Shown here in pieces: positions 6,926 to 15,590 of a DNA stretch of 64,000 nucleotides. Made by a program: the position numbers and the translations under genes. This DNA comes from a virus: IMG/VR virus record IMGVR_UViG_3300043446_003158, positions 62,001-126,000 of that record, one strand, 5' to 3'. The first letter of the stretch is position 1, and each line of letters begins with the position of its first letter. Below the pieces are notes generated by a model that made no database searches, had not been told where the DNA came from, and worked only from the letters and a program-made list of their open reading frames with translations.

Positions 6926-7447
6926 TTAGTTTTTTAATTTTAATCCACAAAAAAGAACTTTTTTTTCTGTTTTACACACATCACCATAATGTCCTAATGA
7001 AGCAAGAAAAAAGATTCCATTTCCTTTTCTAGGTTTAATTGATTTTATTGTTTTTCTTTTTTCATTTAAAGTAAATACAGTTTCCCCACCATCACAATCA
7101 TTTAAATAAATTAAAAACCCAAAATCTTCATTATGATCATGCTTATGAAATTTTTGATATCCTCCAGGATAATAATGTATAATATGAGACCAAAATAATT
7201 CAAATTTTTGTTCAAATTTTTTTTCAAAATCTTGTTTTATAGATTCTAAAAAATTAACTAGGTCATCATCATAATCTAATAAATTATCAGTATGATCTCC
7301 ATTTTCAGTAACAACTTTATTCGCTGGAGAATAGTTTTCTTCATTCCTCCAATAAATTGAATTTTTTTTATAAAACTCCAATTTATCTAATAAAAAATTT
7401 AGAGATTCATCATTAATTTTAAATTCATATAAAGAAGGAAGTTTCAT
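6926..7447 (-). CDS. 2OG-Fe(II) dioxygenase
   Basis: 173 residues of the 2-oxoglutarate/Fe(II) oxygenase superfamily, which hydroxylates protein, nucleic acid or small substrates. The core reads YQKFHKHDHNEDFGFLIYLN (iron His and acidic/second ligand) with a distal His in FLASLGHYGD. The N-terminal 80 residues are Asn/Asp/Lys-rich and unassigned. One of six such proteins in the window; substrate unknown. Confidence 0.8.
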   Translation of the reverse strand: MKLPSLYEFKINDESLNFLLDKLEFYKKNSIYWRNEENYSPANKVVTENGDHTDNLLDYDDDLVNFLESIKQDFEKKFEQKFELFWSHIIHYYPGGYQKFHKHDHNEDFGFLIYLNDCDGGETVFTLNEKRKTIKSIKPRKGNGIFFLASLGHYGDVCKTEKKVLFCGLKLKN

Positions 7448-7490
7448 TCTAATTATGATATAATATGTTCTCTATATCATATCATATTAT

Positions 7491-7610
7491 TTAAAAAATA
7501 CCAGGAATAATTTGACCAGTGGTAAGATAAGAAGCAACTCCAGCAACAAATCCAATCATCGCAAAACGAGCATTAAGAATTTCTGCTTCGGGGGTAAATC
7601 CAAATTTCAT
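7491..7610 (-). CDS. hli: High-light-inducible protein (Hli), short
   Basis: 39 residues with the chlorophyll-binding signature AEILNARFAMIGFVAGVASY, a single thylakoid-membrane helix. Hli proteins bind pigment and protect photosystems from excess light. Start ATG follows AAGGAG and overlaps the upstream stop (ATGA). The residue pattern E..N.R..M is complete. Confidence 0.95.
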   Translation of the reverse strand: MKFGFTPEAEILNARFAMIGFVAGVASYLTTGQIIPGIF

Positions 7611-7819
7611 TTGTTTTCTCCTTGATAAGAGTGTTTTTGTTTAAGGTCTGGGTTTGGATTACAAACCAGTTTTTGTTTGATAGGTTTAATCACAATAAAC
7701 TTATCACTTTTAAGAGTGCCTGCAATTTTAACTTCTAGTTCTGCATTTTTGTCCCAGGCACCAGTATTAATTAACTCTTGAAGGGCAAGATTAAATTGCC
7801 CAAGCATGTTTGCACTCAC
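7607..7819 (-). CDS. Hypothetical protein downstream of ferredoxin
   Basis: 70 residues beginning at GTG (GTGAGTGC), which overlaps the ferredoxin TGA as GTGA and has AGGAAGAG upstream. An N-terminal helix ([20 protein letters not shown]) is followed by a basic, beta-like part ([20 protein letters not shown]). It is co-translated with ferredoxin and hli. No family recognised. Confidence 0.6.
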   Translation of the reverse strand: MSANMLGQFNLALQELINTGAWDKNAELEVKIAGTLKSDKFIVIKPIKQKLVCNPNPDLKQKHSYQGENK

Positions 7820-8106
7820 AGATTCTCTTCCTGTTCAGTAAGGATCACACAATCGCTAGTGGGGTATGCTACACAGGTTAGCACCCAACCATCTGCAACT
7901 TGTTCATCATCAAGAAAAGATTGATCCTCATTATCTACTGTACCACTGATAAGTTTACCAGCACAAGCGGAACAAGCACCAGCACGGCAACTGGAAGGAA
8001 GATCTACGCCTGCCTCTTCAGCAGCGTCCATAATATATTGATCTTCAGGACACTGAATGGTAGTTTCAGTTCCATCGGGAGATTGGAGGGTAATGTTAAA
8101 TGCCAT
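7816..8106 (-). CDS. petF: Plant-type [2Fe-2S] ferredoxin
   Basis: 96 residues of the photosynthetic ferredoxin family, which carries electrons from photosystem I to reductases. Cluster ligands are visible in [15 protein letters not shown] (three Cys) and [13 protein letters not shown] (fourth). Full length for the family. In cyanophages such ferredoxins may feed phage-redirected metabolism such as bilin reduction or ribonucleotide reduction. A host-type promoter lies just upstream (8170-8198). Confidence 0.96.
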   Translation of the reverse strand: MAFNITLQSPDGTETTIQCPEDQYIMDAAEEAGVDLPSSCRAGACSACAGKLISGTVDNEDQSFLDDEQVADGWVLTCVAYPTSDCVILTEQEENL

Positions 8107-8192
8107 TAATAAGTCTCACAAATTTTTTCTACAGATGCTGCCAGTAAAACAAAGAAAGCAACACTAGTAATTGTAAAGATAGTTGAAGTCAT
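8106..8192 (-). CDS. Tiny membrane peptide upstream of ferredoxin
   Basis: 28 residues, [20 protein letters not shown] then EKICETY: one membrane helix, the size of small photosystem or cytochrome subunits, though I cannot match it to one. Its TAA overlaps the ferredoxin ATG (TAATG). The ferredoxin promoter lies over its start, so only read-through transcripts would carry it whole. Confidence 0.5.
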   Translation of the reverse strand: MTSTIFTITSVAFFVLLAASVEKICETY

Positions 8193-8198
8193 TGTCAA
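8170..8198 (-). promoter_or_regulatory. Ferredoxin operon promoter
   Basis: TTGACA (8193-8198), 17 bp, TACAAT (8170-8175) on the minus strand; predicted start near 8163, 57 nt before the ferredoxin ATG. Confidence 0.7.
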
Positions 8199-8206
8199 GC
8201 CCCTAA

Positions 8207-8410
8207 TCAGAAGATCCCGAAGAAGAGTTTGCCAGTGATAAAATAAGAAATAGCACCAGCAAAAATCCCGACCATTGCCCAGCGCCCATTATACATCTCC
8301 GTAGTTTGCATGGGGGTCAGAAGACCTTTACGTTTGTATTCTTGATAAACCATTTCAGGCTCTTTGGCCCACATGTTTTGTTGTCCGTACTCATTAGTTG
8401 TTACAGTCAT
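8207..8410 (-). CDS. hli: High-light-inducible protein (Hli), long
   Basis: 67 residues from MTVTTNEYGQQNMWAKEPEM; a polar N-terminal half then TTEMYNGRWAMVGIFAGAIS, the single chlorophyll-binding helix with E..NGR..M. Full length for an Hli. It has its own promoter (8438-8466) embedded in the terminator of the glycan operon, so it can be expressed independently of it. Confidence 0.95.
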   Translation of the reverse strand: MTVTTNEYGQQNMWAKEPEMVYQEYKRKGLLTPMQTTEMYNGRWAMVGIFAGAISYFITGKLFFGIF

Positions 8411-8437
8411 TGTAGTTTTGTAAAGAACTGTTACAAT

Positions 8438-8466
8438 ATTATATAGCAAAAATAAAGAGGGGTCAA
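8438..8466 (-). promoter_or_regulatory. hli promoter overlapping a terminator
   Basis: TTGACC (8461-8466), 17 bp, TATAAT (8438-8443). The -35 lies in the hairpin and the spacer is the 3' arm plus T-tract of the preceding terminator. Confidence 0.8.
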
Positions 8467-8476
8467 GACCCTCTTT
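8448..8476 (-). terminator. Terminator of the glycan operon
   Basis: Minus-strand hairpin AAAGAGG...CCTCTTT with inner GTC/GAC pairs, followed by ATTTTT. It closes the long operon that starts at gmd. Confidence 0.75.
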
Positions 8477-8505
8477 GTTCGGATATCCTAACACAATAAG
8501 TATAT

Positions 8506-9297
8506 TTACTCAGACGATTTAACAATTGGTATTCTGTTAGCATAAGCATCATAATCAAATATAAAGTTCCAATCTGAAATATCAACTGCTTCATTTCTCC
8601 AAAATTGCCACAGACCCTCATAACTACTTCTATGAAAACTATCTATATGGTCATCATGAATATCGGATCCCAACTCAATTTTATACATAAACAAAGGCAT
8701 TGCAAAAGTATTTCCAGAATTGTAAATTAAATCATCTGCTACTGCTCTTGGTTTTACTCCGTTATCAAGTTTATACTTATCTTCCCTACAATGAAGATTG
8801 ATAAGTTTTTGTGCATGATGACGAGTTATTAAATAACATGCCGTAGAAAAATCATTAACAAATCTACGATGAAGTCTCATATGTATTTGAGATGGATTAA
8901 TAATCGCTAATTGTATTACATCATAATCATAAGGAATCTTACAATAAAAGTCTTTCCAATTAAATGGCCAATGTTTTACAGTATCTAAATCACAATCATC
9001 TTCCATAATTAAAGCAACTTGTTCATTAGAAAATTCTAAAAAATGCTTTAATGCTTTTAAATGTGAAGTAACGCACCCTACTTCTCCAGAATTCATCATA
9101 TCTGGATATCTTCCTTTAAGCAAATGTCCAAGATCATCATCTCTACCATCATAAGCAGATATACGAGTATAATTTTCTATTTGCCAATATTTAAATTGTT
9201 CCTCCATGTATTTGGCACGTTCTTGTTTATCATCTAAATTAATATAATAGATGTGTGGAAGACCCTTAAGTTTATATGCAGATTTATTTTTATCCAT
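8506..9297 (-). CDS. Glycosyltransferase family 25-like
   Basis: 263 residues. IYYINLDDKQERAKYMEEQF is the family N-terminus, GEVGCVTSHLKALKHFLE follows, and ALIMEDDCDLD is the acidic nucleotide-sugar/metal site. GT25 enzymes add sugars to lipopolysaccharide or similar glycans in the cytoplasm. Last gene of the 12 kb glycan operon, one base from its neighbour and just ahead of the terminator. Donor and acceptor are not readable from sequence. Confidence 0.85.
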   Translation of the reverse strand: MDKNKSAYKLKGLPHIYYINLDDKQERAKYMEEQFKYWQIENYTRISAYDGRDDDLGHLLKGRYPDMMNSGEVGCVTSHLKALKHFLEFSNEQVALIMEDDCDLDTVKHWPFNWKDFYCKIPYDYDVIQLAIINPSQIHMRLHRRFVNDFSTACYLITRHHAQKLINLHCREDKYKLDNGVKPRAVADDLIYNSGNTFAMPLFMYKIELGSDIHDDHIDSFHRSSYEGLWQFWRNEAVDISDWNFIFDYDAYANRIPIVKSSE

Positions 9298-9298
9298 A

Positions 9299-10009
9299 TC
9301 AATCTAAATTTTCTAATAAACAACCTTGCCAAGCAAGTGGTAAAACTCTTTCAAAGAAATGAGATTCCATAGGATTTGGATCATAATCAGTATAATCTAT
9401 CATTTTTTGATAAAACTTTTTAGTGTACTTTAAAATATTCTGTTTGGGGACAACAAAATTTGCACCTGGGCAGAATGACAAATATTCTGGAATTTGTTTT
9501 ATAATGAATAAATCTTCCAAAAAATCTTTTATATTTTTTATTCTGGGATAAACTTTTAAATCTTTATTATCTCCCATAAATCTTTCAGTTTTTTCCAAGT
9601 GAGAAGAATCATTTACATAAAATCCTTCTCCCCATGGTTCAAAATAATTTTTTTCTCCAGTTCCTATTGGATCGTTATCTATTGGGACAAACCAATTTGC
9701 ATTCAAAGCATAAATTAATCTTTCCCGATTAGTATAAGTTCTCCAAGTTATATTACCTTTAATTAAAATATTAATATCAGCAAGATCATCATAATTTTCG
9801 ACAATATATCTACCATAATCATATATGTTAGATCCAACATTTGGTGACTCAAATACTTTTCCCAAATGTTTGTATTGATCTACTCCATTTCCACTTCTAT
9901 CATAAATGTAAATATGTTCTGAGGTTATTCCATGATCTTCAAGATCTTTTAACCATTCTAAATCATGACTAGAATGATTTGTGACTACAATTCTTCTACT
10001 TATACTCAT
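9299..10009 (-). CDS. DUF3431-like protein
   Basis: 236 residues related to the C-terminal half of the protein at 11081-12520 and to DUF3431: VVTNHSSHDLEWLKDLEDHG, NVGSNIYDYGRYIVENYDDL (Asn/Gly followed by the Tyr..Ile..Asn-Tyr pattern), ILIKGN and PGANFVVPKQ. DUF3431 genes sit in glycan loci but have no proven activity. The start overlaps the stop of glf by 4 nt (ATGA). Confidence 0.65.
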   Translation of the reverse strand: MSISRRIVVTNHSSHDLEWLKDLEDHGITSEHIYIYDRSGNGVDQYKHLGKVFESPNVGSNIYDYGRYIVENYDDLADINILIKGNITWRTYTNRERLIYALNANWFVPIDNDPIGTGEKNYFEPWGEGFYVNDSSHLEKTERFMGDNKDLKVYPRIKNIKDFLEDLFIIKQIPEYLSFCPGANFVVPKQNILKYTKKFYQKMIDYTDYDPNPMESHFFERVLPLAWQGCLLENLD

Positions 10010-11091
10010 TGTTTCTTAAATTTATTAAATGCAGATTCAATCACAACATGCATATCCATATACTTATATTCAGATAGTCTACCCCCAAATATAGTATTTG
10101 TCAATAATTTAGATTTTTCTTTATACTTATTAAAAATATTTTGGTTATAAAAATCGTTTATTGGATAATATGGTGTTAATCCAATCCTATATTCTATAGA
10201 ATATTCTTTAGTAATGATAGTATTTTTTGTGTTTACGTTTTCAAAGTGCTTATGCTCTACAATTCTAGTCCATTTTTTAGTATCACAAGTATAATTCATT
10301 TGAGAAACTGCTTGATAATTATCTGAATTAATAATTTCAGTATCAAATTTTAATGACCGATACTGTAAATTTCCATACTCATAATCAAAAAATTCATCTA
10401 TACATCCAGTATATACTATAGTTTTTGCCAAGGAATTGTAATAATTTTTGTCAGAAAAATAATCAACACCTAGTTGAATTGGTATTCCCTCAAGCATGTT
10501 TTCAAACATTTTAGTATATCCACCTACTGGAATACCTTGATATCTATCATTGAAATAATTATTATCAAAAGTAAATCTTAAAGGAAGTCTTTTAATTATA
10601 AAGGAGGGAAGATCCTTTGCAGATCTTCCCCAATGTTTTTCAGTATATCCTTTAATTAAAGTGTTGTATATATCCTCACCAACAAGAGCCAGCGCCTGTT
10701 CTTCAAGATTTCCAACAGTTCCCTTAAATTTTTGAGATTCTATTATTGTTTTTACCTGTTGAGGATCTTTAGTATTCCACAATTCATAAAAAGTATTCAT
10801 ATTAAATGGCAAAGAATATAATTTATTCTTATGCCATGCTTTAGGAGAATGTATATAATTGTTAAATTCAGCAAATCTATTTACAAAATTCCAAACTAGT
10901 TTGTTACTAGTATGAAATATATGTGGACCATATTCATGAACATTTATCCCTTCAATATTTTTAGTATAGCAATTTCCAGCAATATGATTTCTCTTATCTA
11001 TAATTAAACAAGACTTGCCATTATCTACGGCAAGTCTTGCAAATGTAGATCCGAACAAACCACAACCAATTATTAAATAATCATATTTCAT
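10006..11091 (-). CDS. glf: UDP-galactopyranose mutase
   Basis: 361 residues, FAD flavoenzyme converting UDP-galactopyranose to UDP-galactofuranose. Seen: the N-terminal Rossmann motif DYLIIGCGLFGSTFARLA, KRNHIAGNCYT, the substrate-site VHEYGPHIFHT, and the GYTEKHWG and PVGGYTKMFE segments of the family; near the end FGGRLSEYKYMDM binds FAD. Length typical. It implies that the glycan contains galactofuranose. Its start overlaps the upstream gene by 11 nt. Confidence 0.96.
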   Translation of the reverse strand: MKYDYLIIGCGLFGSTFARLAVDNGKSCLIIDKRNHIAGNCYTKNIEGINVHEYGPHIFHTSNKLVWNFVNRFAEFNNYIHSPKAWHKNKLYSLPFNMNTFYELWNTKDPQQVKTIIESQKFKGTVGNLEEQALALVGEDIYNTLIKGYTEKHWGRSAKDLPSFIIKRLPLRFTFDNNYFNDRYQGIPVGGYTKMFENMLEGIPIQLGVDYFSDKNYYNSLAKTIVYTGCIDEFFDYEYGNLQYRSLKFDTEIINSDNYQAVSQMNYTCDTKKWTRIVEHKHFENVNTKNTIITKEYSIEYRIGLTPYYPINDFYNQNIFNKYKEKSKLLTNTIFGGRLSEYKYMDMHVVIESAFNKFKKQ

Positions 11092-12520
11092 TAAATATTA
11101 ATCTCCAAAATCTTTCAACATGATATGCCATTTGTGGATTATTTGGATTATATCTATTTTTACCATCAAAATATCTTTCATTAACTTGAAGTAGTTTTTC
11201 ATTTACTTCATCATATCCATCAACACTTGGATCGTATTCAAATATTTTAAGTATATTCTTATAAAACTCTATTGGTCTTGAATGTATTGCTTTTTTTGAT
11301 ACGACAAATTGAGCACCAGATGCATAAGTATACGTTTCCCCTTCTGCAGGTAAACGATCAAACACTTTAACATAAGCATCCACTATATTTGGACACTCCA
11401 TATGATACGGTTCTCTTATATATTCATAATCACCAGTTATAACACATGCAAGTATTTTATAAAAATCTCCAATTTGTTTATCATTAAAAATGATATCATT
11501 TAAAAGATTAAAAAGTCTTTCTTGTTGATCCTGATGAGGGTAAATGTGATCAAAAGGATTTCCCTGAAGAAATATAGTATAATTTGCTAGATTATCATAA
11601 TTATTAATAATATGATGCAGGTATGTATGAGGTTCTCTACCAATATTTTTTAAAGGAATTGCATTATCAATTATATCATCCCCTTTATTATAAAGAGTGA
11701 TATAATTTAAATAATTTTTTGTCCATTCAATATTTTCATTATATCTGGCAACAACTATTTCAAAATATTTTTTATCATTATCTTCTATAACATCAGATAA
11801 AATTTTAAATAAAAGGTTTGTTTTTTCAATATCATTTACTTGATATTCATTATGCCAACTACAAGCATTTCTAAAATGTAAAAATTTACCTTTAAAATGA
11901 AGTTCATAATTATATCCATTGGTTAAAGATTTATCTTTTAAATTTAACCCACAGTATTCATCTGGATATTCAACTCCACTATCAAAAAATTTAATTTTTT
12001 GATTACTTAATAAAGAATATGTCCCACCACCTGTGTCTAAAGATTGTCCATCTACAATTTTTGGATAAAAATCAAATTCAATATTTTTTACAGAAGATTT
12101 TTTAAATCCACAAAGTCCAGGCCAAACATATTGAATATTTTTACGGGTTTGCAATAATCCAAATACATCATATTCACCAACTTCAAGATATGGATTAAAA
12201 TCACTAATTAAAAACATATCATGATCTAAAAAAATAACCATATAATCATCATCATCTTTTAAGATCTGATTTTCATAAATCCAACTAATTACCTGTCCAT
12301 TATAAAAACTTGGTGTTTGACCTGGTTCAGATACATGGCAATAAAAATTTACATCATTATTTTGACATATATTTTTAAACTGCTCATAATATTCATTATC
12401 TCTAGTATCATAAACTACATTAATTTCACAATCACCAATTAAAAACTTTTTAATAGAGTTTATTTGATGTTGTAAAATATCTGGTCTATTAAAAACGAAA
12501 GAAAAAATTTTTATTTTCAT
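11081..12520 (-). CDS. Two-domain protein: glycosyltransferase-like + DUF3431
   Basis: 479 residues. Residues 1-~230 look like a nucleotide-sugar-binding glycosyltransferase fold (MKIKIFSFVFNRPDILQHQI, VIFLDHDMFLISDFNPY with an acidic DHD in place of DXD). From about 255 the chain is DUF3431: VVARYNENIEWTKNYLNYIT, NIGREPHTYLHHIINNYDNL, TIFLQGNPFDH, SGAQFVVSKKAI. The fusion suggests that DUF3431 works on the same glycan. The partner at 9299 has only the DUF3431 part. AT-rich. Confidence 0.7.
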   Translation of the reverse strand: MKIKIFSFVFNRPDILQHQINSIKKFLIGDCEINVVYDTRDNEYYEQFKNICQNNDVNFYCHVSEPGQTPSFYNGQVISWIYENQILKDDDDYMVIFLDHDMFLISDFNPYLEVGEYDVFGLLQTRKNIQYVWPGLCGFKKSSVKNIEFDFYPKIVDGQSLDTGGGTYSLLSNQKIKFFDSGVEYPDEYCGLNLKDKSLTNGYNYELHFKGKFLHFRNACSWHNEYQVNDIEKTNLLFKILSDVIEDNDKKYFEIVVARYNENIEWTKNYLNYITLYNKGDDIIDNAIPLKNIGREPHTYLHHIINNYDNLANYTIFLQGNPFDHIYPHQDQQERLFNLLNDIIFNDKQIGDFYKILACVITGDYEYIREPYHMECPNIVDAYVKVFDRLPAEGETYTYASGAQFVVSKKAIHSRPIEFYKNILKIFEYDPSVDGYDEVNEKLLQVNERYFDGKNRYNPNNPQMAYHVERFWRLIFNEI

Positions 12521-12532
12521 GTTATTAAAATA

Positions 12533-13429
12533 TTAGAGTTGAGAATTAATCCATTCTTCAAGTTTTACAGTTGGTTCCCAACCAAAAGTTTTGCGAAGTT
12601 TTTGATTATTGGCAAGACTTACTCTTGCTTCTCCAGGACGAGGAGAAATATTTATTGAAGGATGTCCAATCATCCTAGCAATTTGATTAATGGAATAATT
12701 ATTGCCAGTTCCAACATTATAAACTTGCCCAAATGCCTCTGAATCAACATTGGTTGTTGCAGCAAGGATATTTGCATTCACAACATCACCAACATAAGTA
12801 AAATCTCTTCTTTGATTTCCATCACCAACAATAGTCAATTCTTCACCTGCTGCACGTTGACGTAAGAAAATACCAATTACGGGAGCATATTGACCACGAA
12901 GTGGTTGTCTTTCACCATAAACATTAAAATACCTAAAGCATATAGTTTGAAGACCATAGAGTTTCGTATACATTTTACATAATTTTTCACCATTTACTTT
13001 TGAAACCGAATATGGATTTAAACAATCGTCGGGTTGAGTTTCTATATTAGGTGGTTCATTCATTCCATATCCAGAAGAAGTAGAAGAATACATTACTCTT
13101 TTCACTCCCGCTTCTCTAGCACATTGAAGAACAGTACAAGTTCCTACAGAGTTGATACTAACTGCTTCAATTGGATTTAAAATAGCAGGTTGAATACGTG
13201 CTTCCGCAGCAAGATGAAAAACATAATCTACACCATCGTAAAGAGGTCGTGTATTTTCATAGTCACGAATATCATACTTGTAATTTTGTGCCCTGTCATT
13301 CCAATAAAAGTGTTCATGAACATCAGAATATTCATTATCAATTACAATTACTTCGTGCCCCAAATCAATAAGACGATCTACAAGATTTGATCCGATAAAT
13401 CCAGCACCACCAGTTACTAAACTCTTCAT
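12533..13429 (-). CDS. NAD-dependent sugar epimerase/dehydratase (GalE-like)
   Basis: 298-residue extended short-chain dehydrogenase. VTGGAGFIGSNLVDRLIDLG is the NAD-binding start, VFHLAAEARI follows, and the catalytic pair is seen in SSTSSGYG and NPYSVSKVNGE (Tyr-x-x-x-Lys). FNVYGERQPLRGQYAP is typical of UDP-glucose/GlcNAc 4-epimerases. It could make UDP-galactose for Glf, a reasonable but unproven pairing. Overlaps the upstream gene by 4 nt. Confidence 0.88.
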   Translation of the reverse strand: MKSLVTGGAGFIGSNLVDRLIDLGHEVIVIDNEYSDVHEHFYWNDRAQNYKYDIRDYENTRPLYDGVDYVFHLAAEARIQPAILNPIEAVSINSVGTCTVLQCAREAGVKRVMYSSTSSGYGMNEPPNIETQPDDCLNPYSVSKVNGEKLCKMYTKLYGLQTICFRYFNVYGERQPLRGQYAPVIGIFLRQRAAGEELTIVGDGNQRRDFTYVGDVVNANILAATTNVDSEAFGQVYNVGTGNNYSINQIARMIGHPSINISPRPGEARVSLANNQKLRKTFGWEPTVKLEEWINSQL

Positions 13430-14064
13430 TTTTTAATCTCCAAAGGTTTCCAAAAATTTCTATTTAAGTTAAAAAAATCAACACTAGGATAAGAACTTAA
13501 TTTCATATCAGTTCCATTTGAACTTGTTTGATAAAACATAGGATCATCAAACGCATAAGCATTATAATATTTTTGAATTTCAGCAAATCCGATATCAAGA
13601 TGATCTCCTATTTGATAAAAATATTTTGCTATATTTTTACATATAGAACAATATTCTTCTGTAAGAAATAGCATAGCATGTGTACTAAGCATATTATATA
13701 TTTTCAATAACCCATTATCTAAAATATCATATTTCACACACGGTCCAGAATGCGAATTCATTCTTCCCCAAGAAGATATTCCAAGATAAATTATATCAGA
13801 ATCATCAGGAACTTCTATAATTGGATGAAAATTTTTAATGTCACAATCATCTTCCAAAATTATATAAGGTGGTTCAAAAGAACTTAATATCGTGTAGTGG
13901 GATGCTGCACATCCAGACATGGGATTTTTATGCTCCAACCCCTCAACTCTAGTAGAATTTGTAAATCCACAATCAGATATTATTTTTTTTATTTTTTTAT
14001 TTTTATCAATATCTTTTTCCATATTGATATAGTAAACTGGAATTTCCAATAAATTAAGTTTCAT
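13426..14064 (-). CDS. Glycosyltransferase family 25-like, second copy
   Basis: 212 residues. IPVYYINMEKDIDKNKKIKK, the GCAASHYTIL loop and YIILEDDCDIKNFHP match the GT25 plan seen at 8506, with a shorter C-terminus. Acts on a surface glycan by analogy. Sits between the epimerase and GT6 genes, 1-4 nt from both. Confidence 0.75.
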   Translation of the reverse strand: MKLNLLEIPVYYINMEKDIDKNKKIKKIISDCGFTNSTRVEGLEHKNPMSGCAASHYTILSSFEPPYIILEDDCDIKNFHPIIEVPDDSDIIYLGISSWGRMNSHSGPCVKYDILDNGLLKIYNMLSTHAMLFLTEEYCSICKNIAKYFYQIGDHLDIGFAEIQKYYNAYAFDDPMFYQTSSNGTDMKLSSYPSVDFFNLNRNFWKPLEIKK

Positions 14065-14065
14065 A

Positions 14066-14797
14066 TTATTTTCTAATTTCAGAATGATTTTTTAATAAAT
14101 GAATTATTTTTCTTTGGGTTGGATCAATATTAGGATAATTTAGATCTTTATTCGGATCAATATCATAAACTTCTGGAAAAGAATATTCTGGTCCAAGAGT
14201 ATAAACCCTTTCACTATTTTCCAAGAAAAACTTATTAATATGACTTTCATCATGCCATTCTGCAATTATATTTTTTTCCAAATCTATTTGAATTTGTTGA
14301 TGAAGTTTTTGAATCATTTCAAACACATAAGGAACTCTTCCACCCCATAGAGATCCTTGCCAATACCTACCAGTATCTTCTTCAACATATGCTTGAGAAA
14401 TTCTTCTTTTTTCATAAGGAATTCCTTGAGACTTTTTATAGAATCCTGGGTGATAAACTCCTATGAAATCTTTTTCTGTTAAAATTTCTTCCTCCAAAAT
14501 TTTTTGATTTACTAACATATCAGCATCTAGATAAATCAAATAATCGTAATTAAGTAAATTATTTTTTTCTTTTAAAATAGTTTTAAATCTATGTAAAGTT
14601 GGTAATGGCCATTTCTCAAGTTGGGTTTCAATTATTTTAATATTATTAGGAATTTCTCCTCCAAAATCAGCATCGGTAAAACAAAAATATGTTTTTTCAG
14701 AATTTGTTAAAAAATATTTTTCACAATTTTCATAATATTTTGGAAAGAAATCTGCATACTTTCCAGTTCCAATAAAAATAATAGCAATATTTTTCAT
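14066..14797 (-). CDS. Glycosyltransferase family 6 (ABO/alpha-1,3-Gal type)
   Basis: 243 residues. GT6 retaining enzymes transfer Gal or GalNAc. Seen: IAIIFIGTGKYADFFPKYYE, PLPTLHRFKTI, the metal/donor motif YLIYLDADMLV, YWQGSLWGGR and IIAEWHDESHINKFFLE, all in the order of the animal/bacterial GT6 fold. The family is uncommon in bacteria. A diverged paralogue lies directly upstream. Confidence 0.88.
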   Translation of the reverse strand: MKNIAIIFIGTGKYADFFPKYYENCEKYFLTNSEKTYFCFTDADFGGEIPNNIKIIETQLEKWPLPTLHRFKTILKEKNNLLNYDYLIYLDADMLVNQKILEEEILTEKDFIGVYHPGFYKKSQGIPYEKRRISQAYVEEDTGRYWQGSLWGGRVPYVFEMIQKLHQQIQIDLEKNIIAEWHDESHINKFFLENSERVYTLGPEYSFPEVYDIDPNKDLNYPNIDPTQRKIIHLLKNHSEIRK

Positions 14798-14799
14798 TA

Positions 14800-15495
14800 T
14801 TAATTTCTAAGTTCTTGATGATTTTTCTTTAATGCAATAATTTTAGCATGAAATGGATAATTTAGATTGTCAAGTTGCTCTTCAGCAAAACAATATGAAG
14901 GTGTTAAACTTAATGTTGGGGGATTGTCAATCAAATAACGATTCATATGAGATTCATCATGCCAAAGAGCAATCACTTCATTTTCAAGATCTTTTTTTAC
15001 TTTTTCAGCAATCACTTCTGACATCTCAAGAAACCGTTTGGTAGAACCACCATTGAACCCACCAGCATAATAGTTCTCCCCTTCCTGACCCACAGGCACG
15101 TATGCGAGCGACTGTGGGTTTCTATCGTAAGTCCTCTGTTCCTTTGGATAGAAGGACTGGTAGGGATGCTGAGTGGCAACTAGATCGCTTAGAACCTCAT
15201 CACCGACCTTATCTACCAAACCCATATCCACGTCGAAGTAGAAACAATAATCAAACTGGGAGATAAACTCCTTCTCTTTTATGAAGTAGTTGTACCTTTT
15301 CAGGGTAGGCATTGGCCAAGGTTCGTGATCAATCTGACAAACTCTTACGTTATCAGATGTTTCTACTTCATGGTCAGTAAACAGTAAACACTCAATCTCA
15401 TGTCCATTAAGAAAGTTTTCTTCAATATTATCAAGGAGTCTTTCAACAAACCGAATGTACTTATTTGTAGCAATACACAGGATACAGATTTTCAT
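14800..15495 (-). CDS. Glycosyltransferase family 6, second copy
   Basis: 231 residues, same plan: KICILCIATNKYIRFVERLL, PMPTLKRYNYFI, YCFYFDVDMGLV (DVD), YYAGGFNGGS and VIALWHDESHMNRYLID. Base composition is clearly less AT-rich than the flanking glycosyltransferases, which suggests separate acquisition. It is preceded by a ~95-nt gap, the largest in the operon. Confidence 0.88.
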   Translation of the reverse strand: MKICILCIATNKYIRFVERLLDNIEENFLNGHEIECLLFTDHEVETSDNVRVCQIDHEPWPMPTLKRYNYFIKEKEFISQFDYCFYFDVDMGLVDKVGDEVLSDLVATQHPYQSFYPKEQRTYDRNPQSLAYVPVGQEGENYYAGGFNGGSTKRFLEMSEVIAEKVKKDLENEVIALWHDESHMNRYLIDNPPTLSLTPSYCFAEEQLDNLNYPFHAKIIALKKNHQELRN

Positions 15496-15590
15496 ATTTT
15501 TATCAAATTATCTAATATTACGTTATGTTCAATATTATCTATACAGCATTTTTGAGGGGTAATTCTATTTGATTAAATAAACATACAAAT

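Noticed and set aside
7455-7490. ATGATATA/TATATCAT dyad between hli and the oxygenase as a terminator
   Set aside because: Low-GC stem without a T-tract; may be chance in AT-rich DNA.
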